Below are positions 1 through 9,015 of a stretch of DNA of 64,000 bases, piece by piece (positions within the stretch are counted from its first letter, which is position 1; the number at the start of each line of letters is the position of its first letter). The notes under the pieces were generated by a model. The model saw only the letters and a list, made by a program, of their open reading frames with translations. It ran no database searches and had not been told where the DNA came from. The DNA comes from Falsiroseomonas sp051433165 (lineage in GTDB: Bacteria; Pseudomonadota; Alphaproteobacteria; Acetobacterales; Acetobacteraceae). A program made the translations under genes and the position numbers. Location of the stretch: NCBI RefSeq assembly GCF_051433165.1, contig NZ_JBHMFS010000023.1, positions 1-64,000 on the forward strand. The letters are read 5' to 3'.

Positions 1-59
1 CCTAGGGCACCCTGAATCCCGGCATCTCAGACACCTCCGTCGCTAGCCTCGGGTGTCCA
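1..59 (-). mobile_element. possible end of an IS3-type element
   Basis: Read on the minus strand, the stretch starts TGGACACCCGAGG, resembling the TGGACACCGAGATAAGG end of the IS3 fragment at 15903-16013. A GGAGG-like site then precedes an ATG at position 25, whose frame leaves the window. The resemblance is short and the element would lie outside the window, so this is only a suggestion. Confidence 0.25.
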
Positions 60-177
60 CTGAACAGATCAACCCCAGTTGGCTTTCTGCCCGACCGTGT
101 CACGGGCCCGAAAGAAGTCACCTGTAGGCGGCTTGCAATCCCGGCTCGGCATGGTAAGAACCAGCCGCGGTTGGGAC

Positions 178-252
178 GCGGGCGTAGCTCAGGGGTAGAG
201 CACAACCTTGCCAAGGTTGGGGTCGAGGGTTCGAATCCCTTCGCCCGCTCCA
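178..252 (+). tRNA. tRNA-Gly (anticodon GCC)
   Basis: The acceptor stem GCGGGCG (178-184) pairs with CGCCCGC (242-248). The anticodon stem CAACC/GGTTG (203-207/215-219) encloses the loop TTGCCAA, with anticodon GCC at 210-212. The T arm carries GGTTCGAATCC, and CCA is encoded at 250-252. The discriminator base is T. It is an ordinary 75-nt tRNA. The DNA just downstream may be a phage-like remnant, and tRNA genes are common integration sites. Confidence 0.97.
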
Positions 253-402
253 GTTTTTCCCAGCCAAATCAAGCATTTACAGCCTGCCCTGTGGGGCCGC
301 CTACCCGGAACGTTTGCTCCTGGGGGCCGGATAGGGTGCCGTTTTTCAGTGGCTGTAGGCGGTTTTGGGCGAACTTCAGCGAACAAGCCGGCTGGCGCGG
401 CG

Positions 403-810
403 GTGGCCTATGCGCAGGTGGGTGTGATCGGGATTGGACGGGCCGATCAATCTGCAATCGCTGCGGCTCTACGGCCGCCAGAGGCTGCGCCCGCGGTGCT
501 GAACGGCACGCCGCTGTTGACCGGGGCGCTGTTCGGCTCAGGGCGACGGGAGCTTGCCGCAGAGGTGTCCTGGGATCTGCCGAGCCTCGCGCCGGGGGCG
601 ACGGCGCTCATCGACGTCACGGTGAACGGGGCGCGCGCCGGCGACTTGGCGTCGGCGTCGCTGGTTTCGTCGACGCGCTTCGTCGAGCTCGACGCTGCGG
701 TGTGGTCGAACAACACGGTGCGGGTGATGGCGCGGAACATCTCCGCGGCGACGTTCGACCTGGCGGCAGCGACGCTGTCGGTGAGTGTGGTGAAGCGGCG
801 GGTGCCGTAG
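403..810 (+). CDS. hypothetical protein, possible phage-type remnant
   Basis: An open frame of about 135 codons ends in an alternating hydrophobic, Ser/Ala/Thr-rich region (SAATFDLAAATLSVSVVKRR) that looks like beta structure. The frame is open upstream to 208, but that part overlaps the tRNA and is not credible coding sequence. The GTG codons at 403, 418 and 424 are the candidate starts, and none has a clear ribosome binding site. I do not recognise a family with certainty. The C-terminal style resembles small proteins at the end of prophage tail regions. Its position 150 bp downstream of tRNA-Gly fits a decayed prophage end, which is inference only. It could also be the 3' part of a longer gene cut by the tRNA-proximal junction. 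Confidence 0.4.
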   Translation: MAYAQVGVIGIGRADQSAIAAALRPPEAAPAVLNGTPLLTGALFGSGRRELAAEVSWDLPSLAPGATALIDVTVNGARAGDLASASLVSSTRFVELDAAVWSNNTVRVMARNISAATFDLAAATLSVSVVKRRVP

Positions 811-1167
811 CCAATGCTCTGCTCAACTTATTAATAACAAATGTCTGCGGAGGGTCATCACCCGGTAAAGGGTGCGCCTCACCTGCCTACTGCTCCGGGT
901 TGTCTGTTGCGCCGGCGAAGAAATTAAGCTCGTAGTTGCAATAGAAGCCGAGGCGGCGGTGCGACGGCCGGCGCCCCGCAGCAGCGTGGGGCGAGCGTTG
1001 CAGCAGAGCACCATCGTACCAAGACCGATGCAGCAGGCCAGATGCGGCGCATGGCACCGGCCGATGCTGCCGGGCTCCTCCATTCAGTCAGGCAAATCTC
1101 CCGCTTGGAGCGCGCGGCGACCGAGCACGGCCTCGTGCATCTGGCGGGAACCGCTTCCGCGCCTGTT
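811..1167. other. intergenic, nothing recognised
   Basis: The stretch lies between the unknown ORF and the 3' end of the histidine kinase gene. It contains a short AT-rich patch (about 828-845). No ORF here has a family resemblance, and I see no RNA gene. Confidence 0.5.
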
Positions 1168-3606
1168 CTAAACAGCGCGCGGGAACAAAAGCTCGAATTC
1201 GGTCCCCTTACCCGGCGTGCTGTCGAGCCGCACATGCCCACCCGAGCGGCGCATCAGGCGGCTGACCATCGCAAGGCCGAGCCCAGTGCCCGCGCCGCGC
1301 GGCTTTGTCGTGAAGAAGGCATCGAAGACTCGGGCTCGCACTTCAGGCGGCATGCCGGTGCCGGTATCGCGTACGGTGATCGAGACGTAGTCCCCGGGCG
1401 GCAGGCCCGGGCGCAGAGCATCGCCTTCGTCAAGCGAGACATTGCACATGTTGATCACCAGGCGCCCACCGGTAGGCATGGCGTCGCGCGCGTTGATTGA
1501 GAGGTTCAGCAGGGCCGTCTCCAGTCCGCCTGCCTCGACCATGGTCGACCAGCGGACGTGGGGCACCTCCAGCAGCAGCTCGATGGCATGACCGACGGAG
1601 CCGCGCAGCAGCTCCTCCATACCGAGCACAACCTCCGCTGGCACGATCCGTTCGGGCTCGGGCGATTCGCCGCGGGCGAGGGCGAGAAGCTGGTGCACCA
1701 GGCCTCTCGCACGCGAGCCCGCCTCCGCCGTCTCGGCCGCGATGCGCTGCTGCAAGCGGTCCGATGCACCCCGCTCCAGCATGCGCAGGCCCGACATCAT
1801 TGCCTGAAGGACATTCGCGAAATCATGGCTGAGGCCGCTGGTCAGCTCGCCGATGGCCTCCATCCTCTCCGCATGACGCAGCGCCTCCTCGTTGCGCCGC
1901 GCCTCGGTGATATCGAGGTGCATCAGCACGGCGCCGCCCGCCCCGTCACCGCTGAGAGCAGCCGGCACTGCGACCAGGCGAAACCAGCGCTCCTCGCCGC
2001 TGGACGGGTCGCAGGTGTAGCCGTAGTCGCGCTCGAAGCGTCCCTGCCGCCCGGCGAGCAGCTCGCGCAACGCCGCCGCCACCACGGCGCCTTCCGGTTC
2101 GCCCGCTGCCGCGGCCGCGTCGCAGGCCGCGATGTAGTTCCGACCAACGCAGGCCTCTGTGCACTCCAGGCCGTTCCGCTCCCCAAAGCGCCGCCAGGCT
2201 TCGTTTACCGCCAGGATGCGGCCCTCCGGATCCAGCAACGCCACATGGGCCGGCAGCGCATCGAGGATCGCCGCCTGTTGCATGGCCATGCGGCGCAGCT
2301 CGCGTTCGCGTGCCTTGCGATCAGACACGTCGCGGAGGATCGCCGTAAAGTGGCGGCGCTGGCCGATGCCCCGCCATTCTGCGATGGAGAGATCGAGCGT
2401 GATGCGTGTGCCATCTCCGCGGAGCCCCTCCACCTCGCGCCCTACGCCAATGATATGCCGCTCACCTGTTCCGAGGTAGCGCGCCATGAAATCGTCATGG
2501 CCGGCGCGGTCCGGTTCCGGCAGGAGGATGCGCACGTTGTGCCCCACCATCTCGCCGACGTGCCGCATAAAGATGCGCTCTGCAGCGCCGTTGGCCGACA
2601 GGATGGTTCCGTTCTCGTCGCTCACAATGATCGCGACAGCCGCAGTGTCCACCACGGCGCGGTAACGGGATTCCGCCTCGCGCTCGGCCGAGACGTCGAG
2701 CAGGACCGCGACCGCGCCCATCACTACGCCCGCCGCATCGCGGATTGGGGCGGCGGAGTTCAACGTCGGACAAATGCCGCCCCCGTCAAAGCGCTCAATG
2801 TCAACGGGCTCGCCGATGGTCGTCTCACCCTTGCGAAGCGCTCGTACCACGGGCCAGTCGTCGGGGAGGAGCGGCTTGCCGGTCGCGGGCCATCGGGCGC
2901 GCCAGGCGGCATAGTCGGGGATCTTGTCGGTTGCGACCACGCCGCCCCAGATCCGTGCCAACTCCGCATTGGTCTCTAGCAACCGGCCATTCGCATCTGT
3001 CACCGCCACCCCGACCGGCAGGCTGGCGAGCACCGCCTGAAGCCGGCGCCGCTCGGCGTGCGCCTCCGCGTCGGCATGGCGTCGTGCCTCCTCCGCCACG
3101 TGGCGCGCCGTGATGTCGATGAACAGCGTCGCGAAGCGCCGCGGCCCGGTACGGTAGGCATGCGCCTCGTACCACCGCCCGAGGGCGGCAATAGGGCCCT
3201 CAACATGCGCCGGCTCGCCACTCTCGGCGACACGGCCATAGGTTTCGATCCACATCTCTTCGATATCGGGGATTACCTCGCGGACGGTTCGGCCCAGCGC
3301 CGCGGCGGACGAGATGCCGCTCAGGCGTTCGAATGCCGGATTGACCTCGAGGAAGCGGAAGTCCGCCGCCCGGCCGTCAGGACCAGAGATGAGTTCGCAG
3401 AGCGCAAAACCCTCATGCATCTGCTCGAAGGTGCTGAGGCAACGATCTTCGTTCGCGCGCGGCGCGCCTTCAACAATCGTGTCGTCAACCGAGCGGTTTC
3501 CGGCATCAGCAATGTTCTGGCGGACGCCCGCACTCTCCCCGTCGGTGACTGAAACCGGGGGCGCCGATCCCAAATCCTCGGCGCCATCTCTGGCCACAAC
3601 CGTCAT
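1168..3606 (-). CDS. multi-PAS sensor histidine kinase
   Basis: Predicted 812-residue cytoplasmic sensor kinase. After about 55 poorly conserved residues come four PAS-like domains at roughly 60-170, 180-310, 315-430 and 440-560. A dimerisation/phosphoacceptor helix follows with the motif GELTSGLSHDFANVLQ, where the His is the likely phosphorylation site (about residue 590). The C-terminal ATP-binding domain shows the N box (NLSINARDAMP), G1 box (VRDTGTGMP) and G2 box (GAGTGLGLAMV). No transmembrane segment, signal peptide or receiver domain is visible, so it probably senses a cytoplasmic or diffusible cue through PAS and must signal to a response regulator encoded elsewhere. The start at 3606 has a GGGAG site a few bases upstream. 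No partner regulator is adjacent, and the signal is unknown. Confidence 0.93.
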   Translation of the reverse strand: MTVVARDGAEDLGSAPPVSVTDGESAGVRQNIADAGNRSVDDTIVEGAPRANEDRCLSTFEQMHEGFALCELISGPDGRAADFRFLEVNPAFERLSGISSAAALGRTVREVIPDIEEMWIETYGRVAESGEPAHVEGPIAALGRWYEAHAYRTGPRRFATLFIDITARHVAEEARRHADAEAHAERRRLQAVLASLPVGVAVTDANGRLLETNAELARIWGGVVATDKIPDYAAWRARWPATGKPLLPDDWPVVRALRKGETTIGEPVDIERFDGGGICPTLNSAAPIRDAAGVVMGAVAVLLDVSAEREAESRYRAVVDTAAVAIIVSDENGTILSANGAAERIFMRHVGEMVGHNVRILLPEPDRAGHDDFMARYLGTGERHIIGVGREVEGLRGDGTRITLDLSIAEWRGIGQRRHFTAILRDVSDRKARERELRRMAMQQAAILDALPAHVALLDPEGRILAVNEAWRRFGERNGLECTEACVGRNYIAACDAAAAAGEPEGAVVAAALRELLAGRQGRFERDYGYTCDPSSGEERWFRLVAVPAALSGDGAGGAVLMHLDITEARRNEEALRHAERMEAIGELTSGLSHDFANVLQAMMSGLRMLERGASDRLQQRIAAETAEAGSRARGLVHQLLALARGESPEPERIVPAEVVLGMEELLRGSVGHAIELLLEVPHVRWSTMVEAGGLETALLNLSINARDAMPTGGRLVINMCNVSLDEGDALRPGLPPGDYVSITVRDTGTGMPPEVRARVFDAFFTTKPRGAGTGLGLAMVSRLMRRSGGHVRLDSTPGKGTEFELLFPRAV

Positions 3607-3801
3607 GGCGGCACACTCCCGCTTAGGCTGGCCAGGCTCGCTTCGTCGTCGTCCTGCCCCAGTATGTTCAACCGATATGCAATGGTGCGGCCGCGGTTAC
3701 AGTTCTCGCAACATATTCCTGCAAGCAGCGGCCTGACTGAATGCCCGGTTCACCAAAACAGGATCAAACAGCGACAGATGATGCATGGCGATTCAGCACC
3801 C

Positions 3802-6246
3802 TTATGTTTCCGTCGGATCGCGATAGGCCAGCAGCCGCAGGGCGTTCGCCACGACCAGCAGGGTGGATCCCTCGTGGAACACCACCGCCGCGCCGAGCTG
3901 CAGGCCGGCCAGCGTCGCCGGTACCAGCACGGCCACCATGCCCAGACTGATCCACAGGTTCTGCCGGATGATGCGATTGGTGGCCCGGCTCAGGCCGATT
4001 ACGAAGGGCAGGCGCGTCAGGTCATCACCCATCAGCGCGACGTCGGCCGTTTCCAGCGCCACGTCTGACCCGGCCGCCCCCATGGCGATGCCGACTGTCG
4101 CATGGGCCATGGCGGGCGCGTCGTTCACGCCGTCGCCGACCATCGCCACATCCTGCTCGGCCCGAAAGCGCTGGATGGCCGCGACCTTGTCCTCCGGCAT
4201 CAGGTCGCCCCAGGCCTCGTCCAGCCCGACCTGCTGCGCCACCGCCTCGGCGACCCGGGCATTATCGCCAGACATCATCACCATCCGCGAAATGCCAAGC
4301 TTGCGCAGGCGCAGGATTACCCCGGCGGCGGCATCCCGCGGCGTGTCCATCAGGCCGATGGCGCCGAGATACTGCTCCCCCCGCCGGACGACCATCGTGG
4401 TGCGGCCACGCTGCTCCAGGTCGGCGATCATGGCCTGGATCTCTGCCGTCAGCGGTGGCCCGTCGATCTCCGCGAAAAGCACGGCCTTGCCGACATGGAC
4501 GGGATCGGCGCCGATCCTGGCCGAGAGGCCGCGGCCGGTGATGCTGCGCAGGTCCTCGGCCGCCGGCACCGGTACCTCCGCGCCCAGCCTCGCCCGTCCA
4601 TCGCGGACGACGGCCGCGGCGAGGGGGTGGTCGCTGAGCGCCTCGACGGCGACCGCGACCGTGAGCAGGGAAGGCTCGTCAACGCCCGGGGCGGGGAGCA
4701 CATCTGTCACCTTCGGCTTGCCCTCGGTCAGCGTACCCGTCTTATCGAAGGCGATGGCGCCAAGCTTGCCGAGGTTCTCCAGCGGTCCGCCGCCTTTCAC
4801 CAGGACGCCACCACGCGCGGCGCGCGCGATGCCGGACAGCACCGCACTGGGCGTCGAGATCGCCAGCGCGCAGGGGCTGGCGGCAACCAGCACCGCCATG
4901 GCGCGGTAGAAGCTCGCGCCGAAGCTTTCGTCGATCACGACCCAGGCGAAGAGCAACACGACGACCGAAACCAGGACGATTGGTACGAAAATGCGCTCGA
5001 ACCTGTCGGTGAACCGCTGGGTGGGGGATTTCTGCGCCTCGGCCTCGTTCACCATGCGCACGAGGCGCGCCAGCGAGCTGTCCGCCGCCAGTCGGGTGAC
5101 CTGTACTTCCAGCGCGCCGGCGCCGTTGATGGTGCCGGCGAATACGCGGTTTTCCGCCAGCAAGCCTTCGGGGCGGCCTGCGGCCCGTCCCGCGTCGTCA
5201 ACCGCGCGCTTGTCCACCGGCACGCTTTCCCCGGTGATGGGCGCTTGGTCGACGCTGCTTTCGCCGAGGGCCACGAAGCCATCGGCGGGAATGCGAGTGT
5301 TCGGGCGGACGATGATTGTGTCGCCGATGACAAGCTCCGCTACGGGTACTTCCTGCACCGCACCGTCACTTCGGCGTTCCGCGGTAGGTGGCGCCAGGTG
5401 GGCCAGGGCTTTGATCGCCCGCCGGGCGCGCCCCATGGCGTAGTGTTCAAGCGCGTGCCCCATACTGAAGAGGAACAGCAGCAGCGCGCCCTCAGCCCAT
5501 TTGTCCAGCGCAGCCGCCCCCGCCGCGGCAACCAGCATCAGCGTGTCGATCTCGAAGCGGCCGAGACGCAGGGTGTCGATGGCCTGGCGCAGCGCGAAAT
5601 AGCCACCGAAGCCATAGGCACCAACATAGAGCGCGACAGGGAGCCAGGCGGGCAACGCGGCAATCCAGGAGGCCGCATAGCCCGCGATCAACAGCGCCCC
5701 GCCAAGCAAGGCAAAGATGAGTTCGGTGTTCGAACCGAAAGGGCTACCATGCTCGTGGGCTGGTTCGACTTCGTGGTTTGGCGCGCCGTCCTTAATCCGG
5801 ACTCCCATGCCGGTTAGCGCGCTTCGCAGGGCGGCCTCGGACGTGGCGGTGCGATCAAACTCGACCCGTACCGGCCCGGCAGCGGAGGCATCGGCCTCCA
5901 TGACGCCCGGAAGTTCAGACAGAAGGTCGGTGACGGTGCGGGCGCGGCGTTCATGCTGCAGCCCTTCCACCTCCCACAGGACATGGCCGAACCGCTGTGT
6001 CAGTTCGGCGCCGGCACTGCGGGCGATTGCTCGCACTTGGGCCAGGCTGGCCACGGCGGGATCATAGTCGACGCATAGCTGGGCTGGGTGTTCGCCCGAG
6101 GCGGGGAGAAGGTGGGCTAGCCCAATGCCATCACGGCCGTTCAGATCATTGATGAGGCGCCATACGCAGGGATCCGTTTCGCCTGGGGCGTCGGGAAGGA
6201 GGATGGCAAGTTCGAGCTTGATCTGTTGCGGATGCCTGGTGGTCAT
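3802..6246 (-). CDS. P1B-4-type heavy-metal-transporting P-type ATPase
   Basis: An 814-residue inner-membrane ATPase predicted to export a transition metal. The phosphorylation motif DKTGTLTEGKPK, the HP locus (SDHPLA), TGES and GDGVNDAP are all present. The intramembrane metal site is SPC (AASPCALAIST) rather than CPC, and the last helix carries HEGST. These two motifs define the P1B-4 subgroup (CoaT/CtpD type), whose members export cobalt, zinc, iron or nickel. Before the membrane domain lie two ferredoxin-like repeats resembling HMA domains (about residues 5-85 and 95-145) with no CxxC motif, then a short His-containing linker. The longer frame to 6405 adds residues not like the family, so I place the start at 6246, although its ribosome binding site is weak. 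The gene is transcribed alone, divergently from the cupin gene. Confidence 0.93.
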   Translation of the reverse strand: MTTRHPQQIKLELAILLPDAPGETDPCVWRLINDLNGRDGIGLAHLLPASGEHPAQLCVDYDPAVASLAQVRAIARSAGAELTQRFGHVLWEVEGLQHERRARTVTDLLSELPGVMEADASAAGPVRVEFDRTATSEAALRSALTGMGVRIKDGAPNHEVEPAHEHGSPFGSNTELIFALLGGALLIAGYAASWIAALPAWLPVALYVGAYGFGGYFALRQAIDTLRLGRFEIDTLMLVAAAGAAALDKWAEGALLLFLFSMGHALEHYAMGRARRAIKALAHLAPPTAERRSDGAVQEVPVAELVIGDTIIVRPNTRIPADGFVALGESSVDQAPITGESVPVDKRAVDDAGRAAGRPEGLLAENRVFAGTINGAGALEVQVTRLAADSSLARLVRMVNEAEAQKSPTQRFTDRFERIFVPIVLVSVVVLLFAWVVIDESFGASFYRAMAVLVAASPCALAISTPSAVLSGIARAARGGVLVKGGGPLENLGKLGAIAFDKTGTLTEGKPKVTDVLPAPGVDEPSLLTVAVAVEALSDHPLAAAVVRDGRARLGAEVPVPAAEDLRSITGRGLSARIGADPVHVGKAVLFAEIDGPPLTAEIQAMIADLEQRGRTTMVVRRGEQYLGAIGLMDTPRDAAAGVILRLRKLGISRMVMMSGDNARVAEAVAQQVGLDEAWGDLMPEDKVAAIQRFRAEQDVAMVGDGVNDAPAMAHATVGIAMGAAGSDVALETADVALMGDDLTRLPFVIGLSRATNRIIRQNLWISLGMVAVLVPATLAGLQLGAAVVFHEGSTLLVVANALRLLAYRDPTET

Positions 6247-6674
6247 TTCCGAACAGCCTGCATGCGCCGCCCGGCCGGCAGGTCCGCGCCGCCGCAATCC
6301 GCACGCGTGCCGTGGTCGCCTGGCCCGGTTGCGTACGTCTTGTAGCGGTGCATGGGCCAAGCTCCCGACTGTTGCCGCAAAATAGCCGATCGTGGGGGCT
6401 GCCAACCTCGCGACTGATCAACTCCAAAGTGCACTCCCCAGGAAGATCAGCGGCAATCACACGGGCAACAATGGACCGAGGGCAATTCCTGGATGTGGCG
6501 GACGAAACTTCCCAACCGCTGGTCGAAGAAGGTCCACGTTTTTTCGTCCTTTTCCCAGCTTCTGGCTTTGATCTGAAGCAAGGCTTTCGGCTGCGGTTCG
6601 CGCGCATGATTGGCTCTCGGGACCCGCAACCCGGGCAAAAGTGAGACGAGCAAACCATCCATGAGGACGCCGAA
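6247..6674. promoter_or_regulatory. divergent intergenic region upstream of the metal ATPase and cupin genes
   Basis: About 430 bp separate the starts of two divergent genes, so promoters for both should lie here. I see no convincing -35/-10 pair or operator. GAGGA (about 6662) precedes the cupin ATG. The minus-strand frames across this stretch look like shadows. Confidence 0.45.
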
Positions 6675-7139
6675 ATGACGATCAAGGATATTGGTCCAGA
6701 GCCGCTGTCTTTCGACATCGAACGCGCAACCAAGGAGAATGGCGCCTATCGTTCCGTTGCCTGGAGCGGGCGCTATCTGCAGGTCACGCTGATGTCGATC
6801 CCTGTCGACGGCGATATCGGCCTTGAGGCGCATCCGGAAACGGACCAGTTCCTGCGAATCGATGCTGGCCAGGGCCGCGTCCAGATGGGCCCGGCAAAAG
6901 ACGACATGCCCTTCGAGAAGGACGTGTCGGACGGCTGGTGCGTTCTCGTGCCGGCCGGAACCTGGCACAACATCACCAACATCGGGCCGACACCGATGCA
7001 GGTCTACGCGATCTACGCACCCGCACATCACAAGCCCGGCAAGGTGCAGGCCACAGCGGGGGCGGCCGAAGCGGACCAGGACGACGAGCCGGCCGCTTGG
7101 TCAGTGCAGAGCAACGTCGTGCTCGACAAACATGGGTGA
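6675..7139 (+). CDS. cupin-domain protein
   Basis: A 154-residue single-domain cupin. Cupin motif 1 region: EAHPETDQFLRIDAGQGRVQMG (about residues 54-75), including a His and two acidic residues that could bind metal. Motif 2 region: VPAGTWHNITNIG (about 92-105) with the conserved PxGxxHxxxN pattern. The C-terminus is a charged Ala/Glu/Asp tail. No signal peptide is visible, so it is probably cytoplasmic. Small cupins of this type are often annotated as mannose-6-phosphate-isomerase-like or sugar-binding, but the substrate cannot be inferred. The start at 6675 has a GAGGA site. It stands alone between the ATPase and the sulfur operon. Confidence 0.85.
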   Translation: MTIKDIGPEPLSFDIERATKENGAYRSVAWSGRYLQVTLMSIPVDGDIGLEAHPETDQFLRIDAGQGRVQMGPAKDDMPFEKDVSDGWCVLVPAGTWHNITNIGPTPMQVYAIYAPAHHKPGKVQATAGAAEADQDDEPAAWSVQSNVVLDKHG

Positions 7140-7614
7140 CGGCACTCCAGCTTCGGCCCGGCAGTTGCAGTGCGCTTCTGCTCCAGTTCAAAGATCGCTC
7201 GTAAAGCTGCGACGCAGTGTGTCGCGGTCGTGAAGCGCCACGATTGGGACTGGGCTGGCCGTGGATTGATCTTCAGATCAAGCGCGAAGCCCGCTGTTCA
7301 GGCGATGGACACGCTACCAGCTGCTGCAGCGGCAACAGACCAGCAGATCGCCATAAGCAACCTCGCACGCTGATTATGCGTTGACGCATATGATATTAGG
7401 CGTGGCAGAGGGCCTCATTGGGAAACCAGCTTGTTGCCAGCTTTCCGGCGAAAGTTGTGCGGCAAGTTCGATGACTGGACATGGAATGACGCCACCCGCG
7501 CCGACGGGCTTGTAACCTTGGCTCTTCGTGGCACCGCGCGGTGTCGCGATCGGCCTTCTGCAATTGGCGGCTCAGCGCAGCCGACACACGCCTTGCGGGA
7601 TAAGGATCTGAGCC
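7140..7614. promoter_or_regulatory. leader region upstream of the sulfur operon
   Basis: This 475-bp gap precedes the persulfide dioxygenase operon and should hold its promoter. A perfect hairpin-capable palindrome lies at 7375-7390. No recognisable gene is present; a 67-codon frame at 7170-7373 has no family resemblance. Confidence 0.5.
7375..7390. promoter_or_regulatory. candidate operator palindrome TATGCG-TTGA-CGCATA
   Basis: Two perfect 6-bp arms (TATGCG and CGCATA) are separated by four bases, about 225 bp upstream of the persulfide dioxygenase start, in a locally AT-rich patch. Operons of this type in alphaproteobacteria are often controlled by ArsR-family persulfide sensors (BigR/SqrR) that bind AT-rich dyads. 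The assignment to such a regulator is inference, and no arsR-like gene is in the window. Confidence 0.35.
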
Positions 7615-9015
7615 GTGGCCCTGGTATTCGAGCGCATTCAAACGGGAGGTATCGCCGTCCTGTCGTACATGATCGGAGACGACAGCAACGGCGTCGCCGC
7701 CGTCGTGGACCCGACCTGGGATGTCGACAAGTACGTCGAGATCGCCCGGCAAAAGAACCTTACGATCACTCACATCTTCGAGACGCATATCCATGCCGAT
7801 CTGGTCAGCGGGGCGCGTGAGCTGTGCGCCCGGATGGGTTCGGCAAAGATCTTCCTGAGCCAGGAAGGTGGCGCGCAGTACGGCTTTGAGCACGAAAAGG
7901 TTCAGGACGGCGACCGCTTCGAGATCGGCAAGACCCTCATCACGGTCAGGCACACGCCGGGCCACACGCCGGAGCATGTCGCATTCCTCCTTGCGGAACG
8001 GACCCGGCCGGACACGCCATGGGGTGTCCTAACCGGCGATTCCCTGTTCGTGAGTTCGGCGGGGCGGCCGGACCTGCTCGGCGAGGACGAAAGTCAGAAG
8101 CTGGCGGAGCAGCAATTCCATACGCTGCGGGATTTCTACATGGCCCTGCCCGACGGCGTCCTGATCTACCCCGCGCACGGGGCCGGCTCACCCTGCGGCG
8201 CCGACATCGGGGACCGCCTGGAGAGTAGCATCGGCTACGAGCGGCAGCACAACGCCTTTCTCCAGTTTGAGGATGTACCGTCCTTCACTGAGTATGCGCT
8301 CAGCACCGCGCCGCCGGTGCCCCGGTACTACCCGCTCATGAAGCAGGTGAATGCCCGTGGGCCGGAGATCCTGGGGAACCTGCCGCGTGTTCCCGGCCTG
8401 CCGCCCAAGGCCTTCCAGCAGGCGATGCAGGACGGTGCGGCTGTGGTGGTGGATACGCGGTCCATGCTGGGCTTTGGTGGTGGCCACATCGAAGGCGCCC
8501 TGAACATCGGCGGCTCGCCGATGTTGTCTATCTGGGCCGGCTGGCTGCTGGACCCGGAAAAGCCAATCCTGCTGGTGCTCGACAGCGACACCAAGCTCGA
8601 GGACGTCGTCAAACTCTTCCTGCGGACCGGCTACACCAAGTTCGCCGGCTATCTGGTTGGCGGCATGAGTGCCTGGGACAACGCGGGATTCCGGCTCGAC
8701 AAGGTCGGGCAGATCACGGTGCACGAGGTGCAGGAAGCCGGCGACGCCCTGCAGGTGATCGACGTCCGCGCACCCGATGAATGGAAAGGCGGGCACGTTC
8801 CCGGCGCGCACCACATGTTCCTGCCCGAGCTACGGGAAAAGGCCGCGGAGCTCGATCGTTCACGTCCGACCGCAGTCTATTGCGACAGCGGTTACCGCGC
8901 CAGCATCGGCACAAGCATTCTTCAGCAGGAGGGTTTCACCAAGGTTCACAACATCCCCGGCAGTTGGCAGGCGTGGACGAAGGCGGGGTTTCCGATCGAG
9001 GGGGCGGAGAAGTGA
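7615..9015 (+). CDS. MBL-fold persulfide dioxygenase-like protein fused to two rhodanese domains
   Basis: A 466-residue cytoplasmic fusion protein. Residues 1-245 form a metallo-beta-lactamase fold of the ETHE1/persulfide dioxygenase group, with THIHADLVSGA and later HTPGHTPEH. Here the last His of the usual HxHxDH is Leu. Residues about 265-350 form a first rhodanese domain whose catalytic position reads LDSD (Asp in place of Cys), so it is probably inactive. Residues about 370-460 form a second rhodanese with an active-site loop CDSGYRAS, which has the nucleophilic Cys. Family members oxidise glutathione persulfide to sulfite or move sulfane sulfur between acceptors. The GTG start is supported by AAGGA eight bases upstream. 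It leads a four-gene operon with YeeE/YedE proteins, consistent with sulfide or thiosulfate detoxification. Confidence 0.92.
   Translation: MALVFERIQTGGIAVLSYMIGDDSNGVAAVVDPTWDVDKYVEIARQKNLTITHIFETHIHADLVSGARELCARMGSAKIFLSQEGGAQYGFEHEKVQDGDRFEIGKTLITVRHTPGHTPEHVAFLLAERTRPDTPWGVLTGDSLFVSSAGRPDLLGEDESQKLAEQQFHTLRDFYMALPDGVLIYPAHGAGSPCGADIGDRLESSIGYERQHNAFLQFEDVPSFTEYALSTAPPVPRYYPLMKQVNARGPEILGNLPRVPGLPPKAFQQAMQDGAAVVVDTRSMLGFGGGHIEGALNIGGSPMLSIWAGWLLDPEKPILLVLDSDTKLEDVVKLFLRTGYTKFAGYLVGGMSAWDNAGFRLDKVGQITVHEVQEAGDALQVIDVRAPDEWKGGHVPGAHHMFLPELREKAAELDRSRPTAVYCDSGYRASIGTSILQQEGFTKVHNIPGSWQAWTKAGFPIEGAEK

Noticed and set aside
171..935. 254-codon frame over the tRNA and beyond
   Set aside because: It starts upstream of and runs through the tRNA, is rich in Arg/Gly/Cys as expected of a shadow frame, and shows no family resemblance.
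1558..2979. 473-codon plus-strand frame inside the kinase gene
   Set aside because: Antisense to a clear PAS histidine kinase; composition (His/Arg/Ala-rich) is that of a GC-rich shadow.
4102..5817. 571-codon plus-strand frame opposite the P-type ATPase
   Set aside because: The minus-strand frame has every ATPase motif. The plus frame has none and is a GC-skew shadow.
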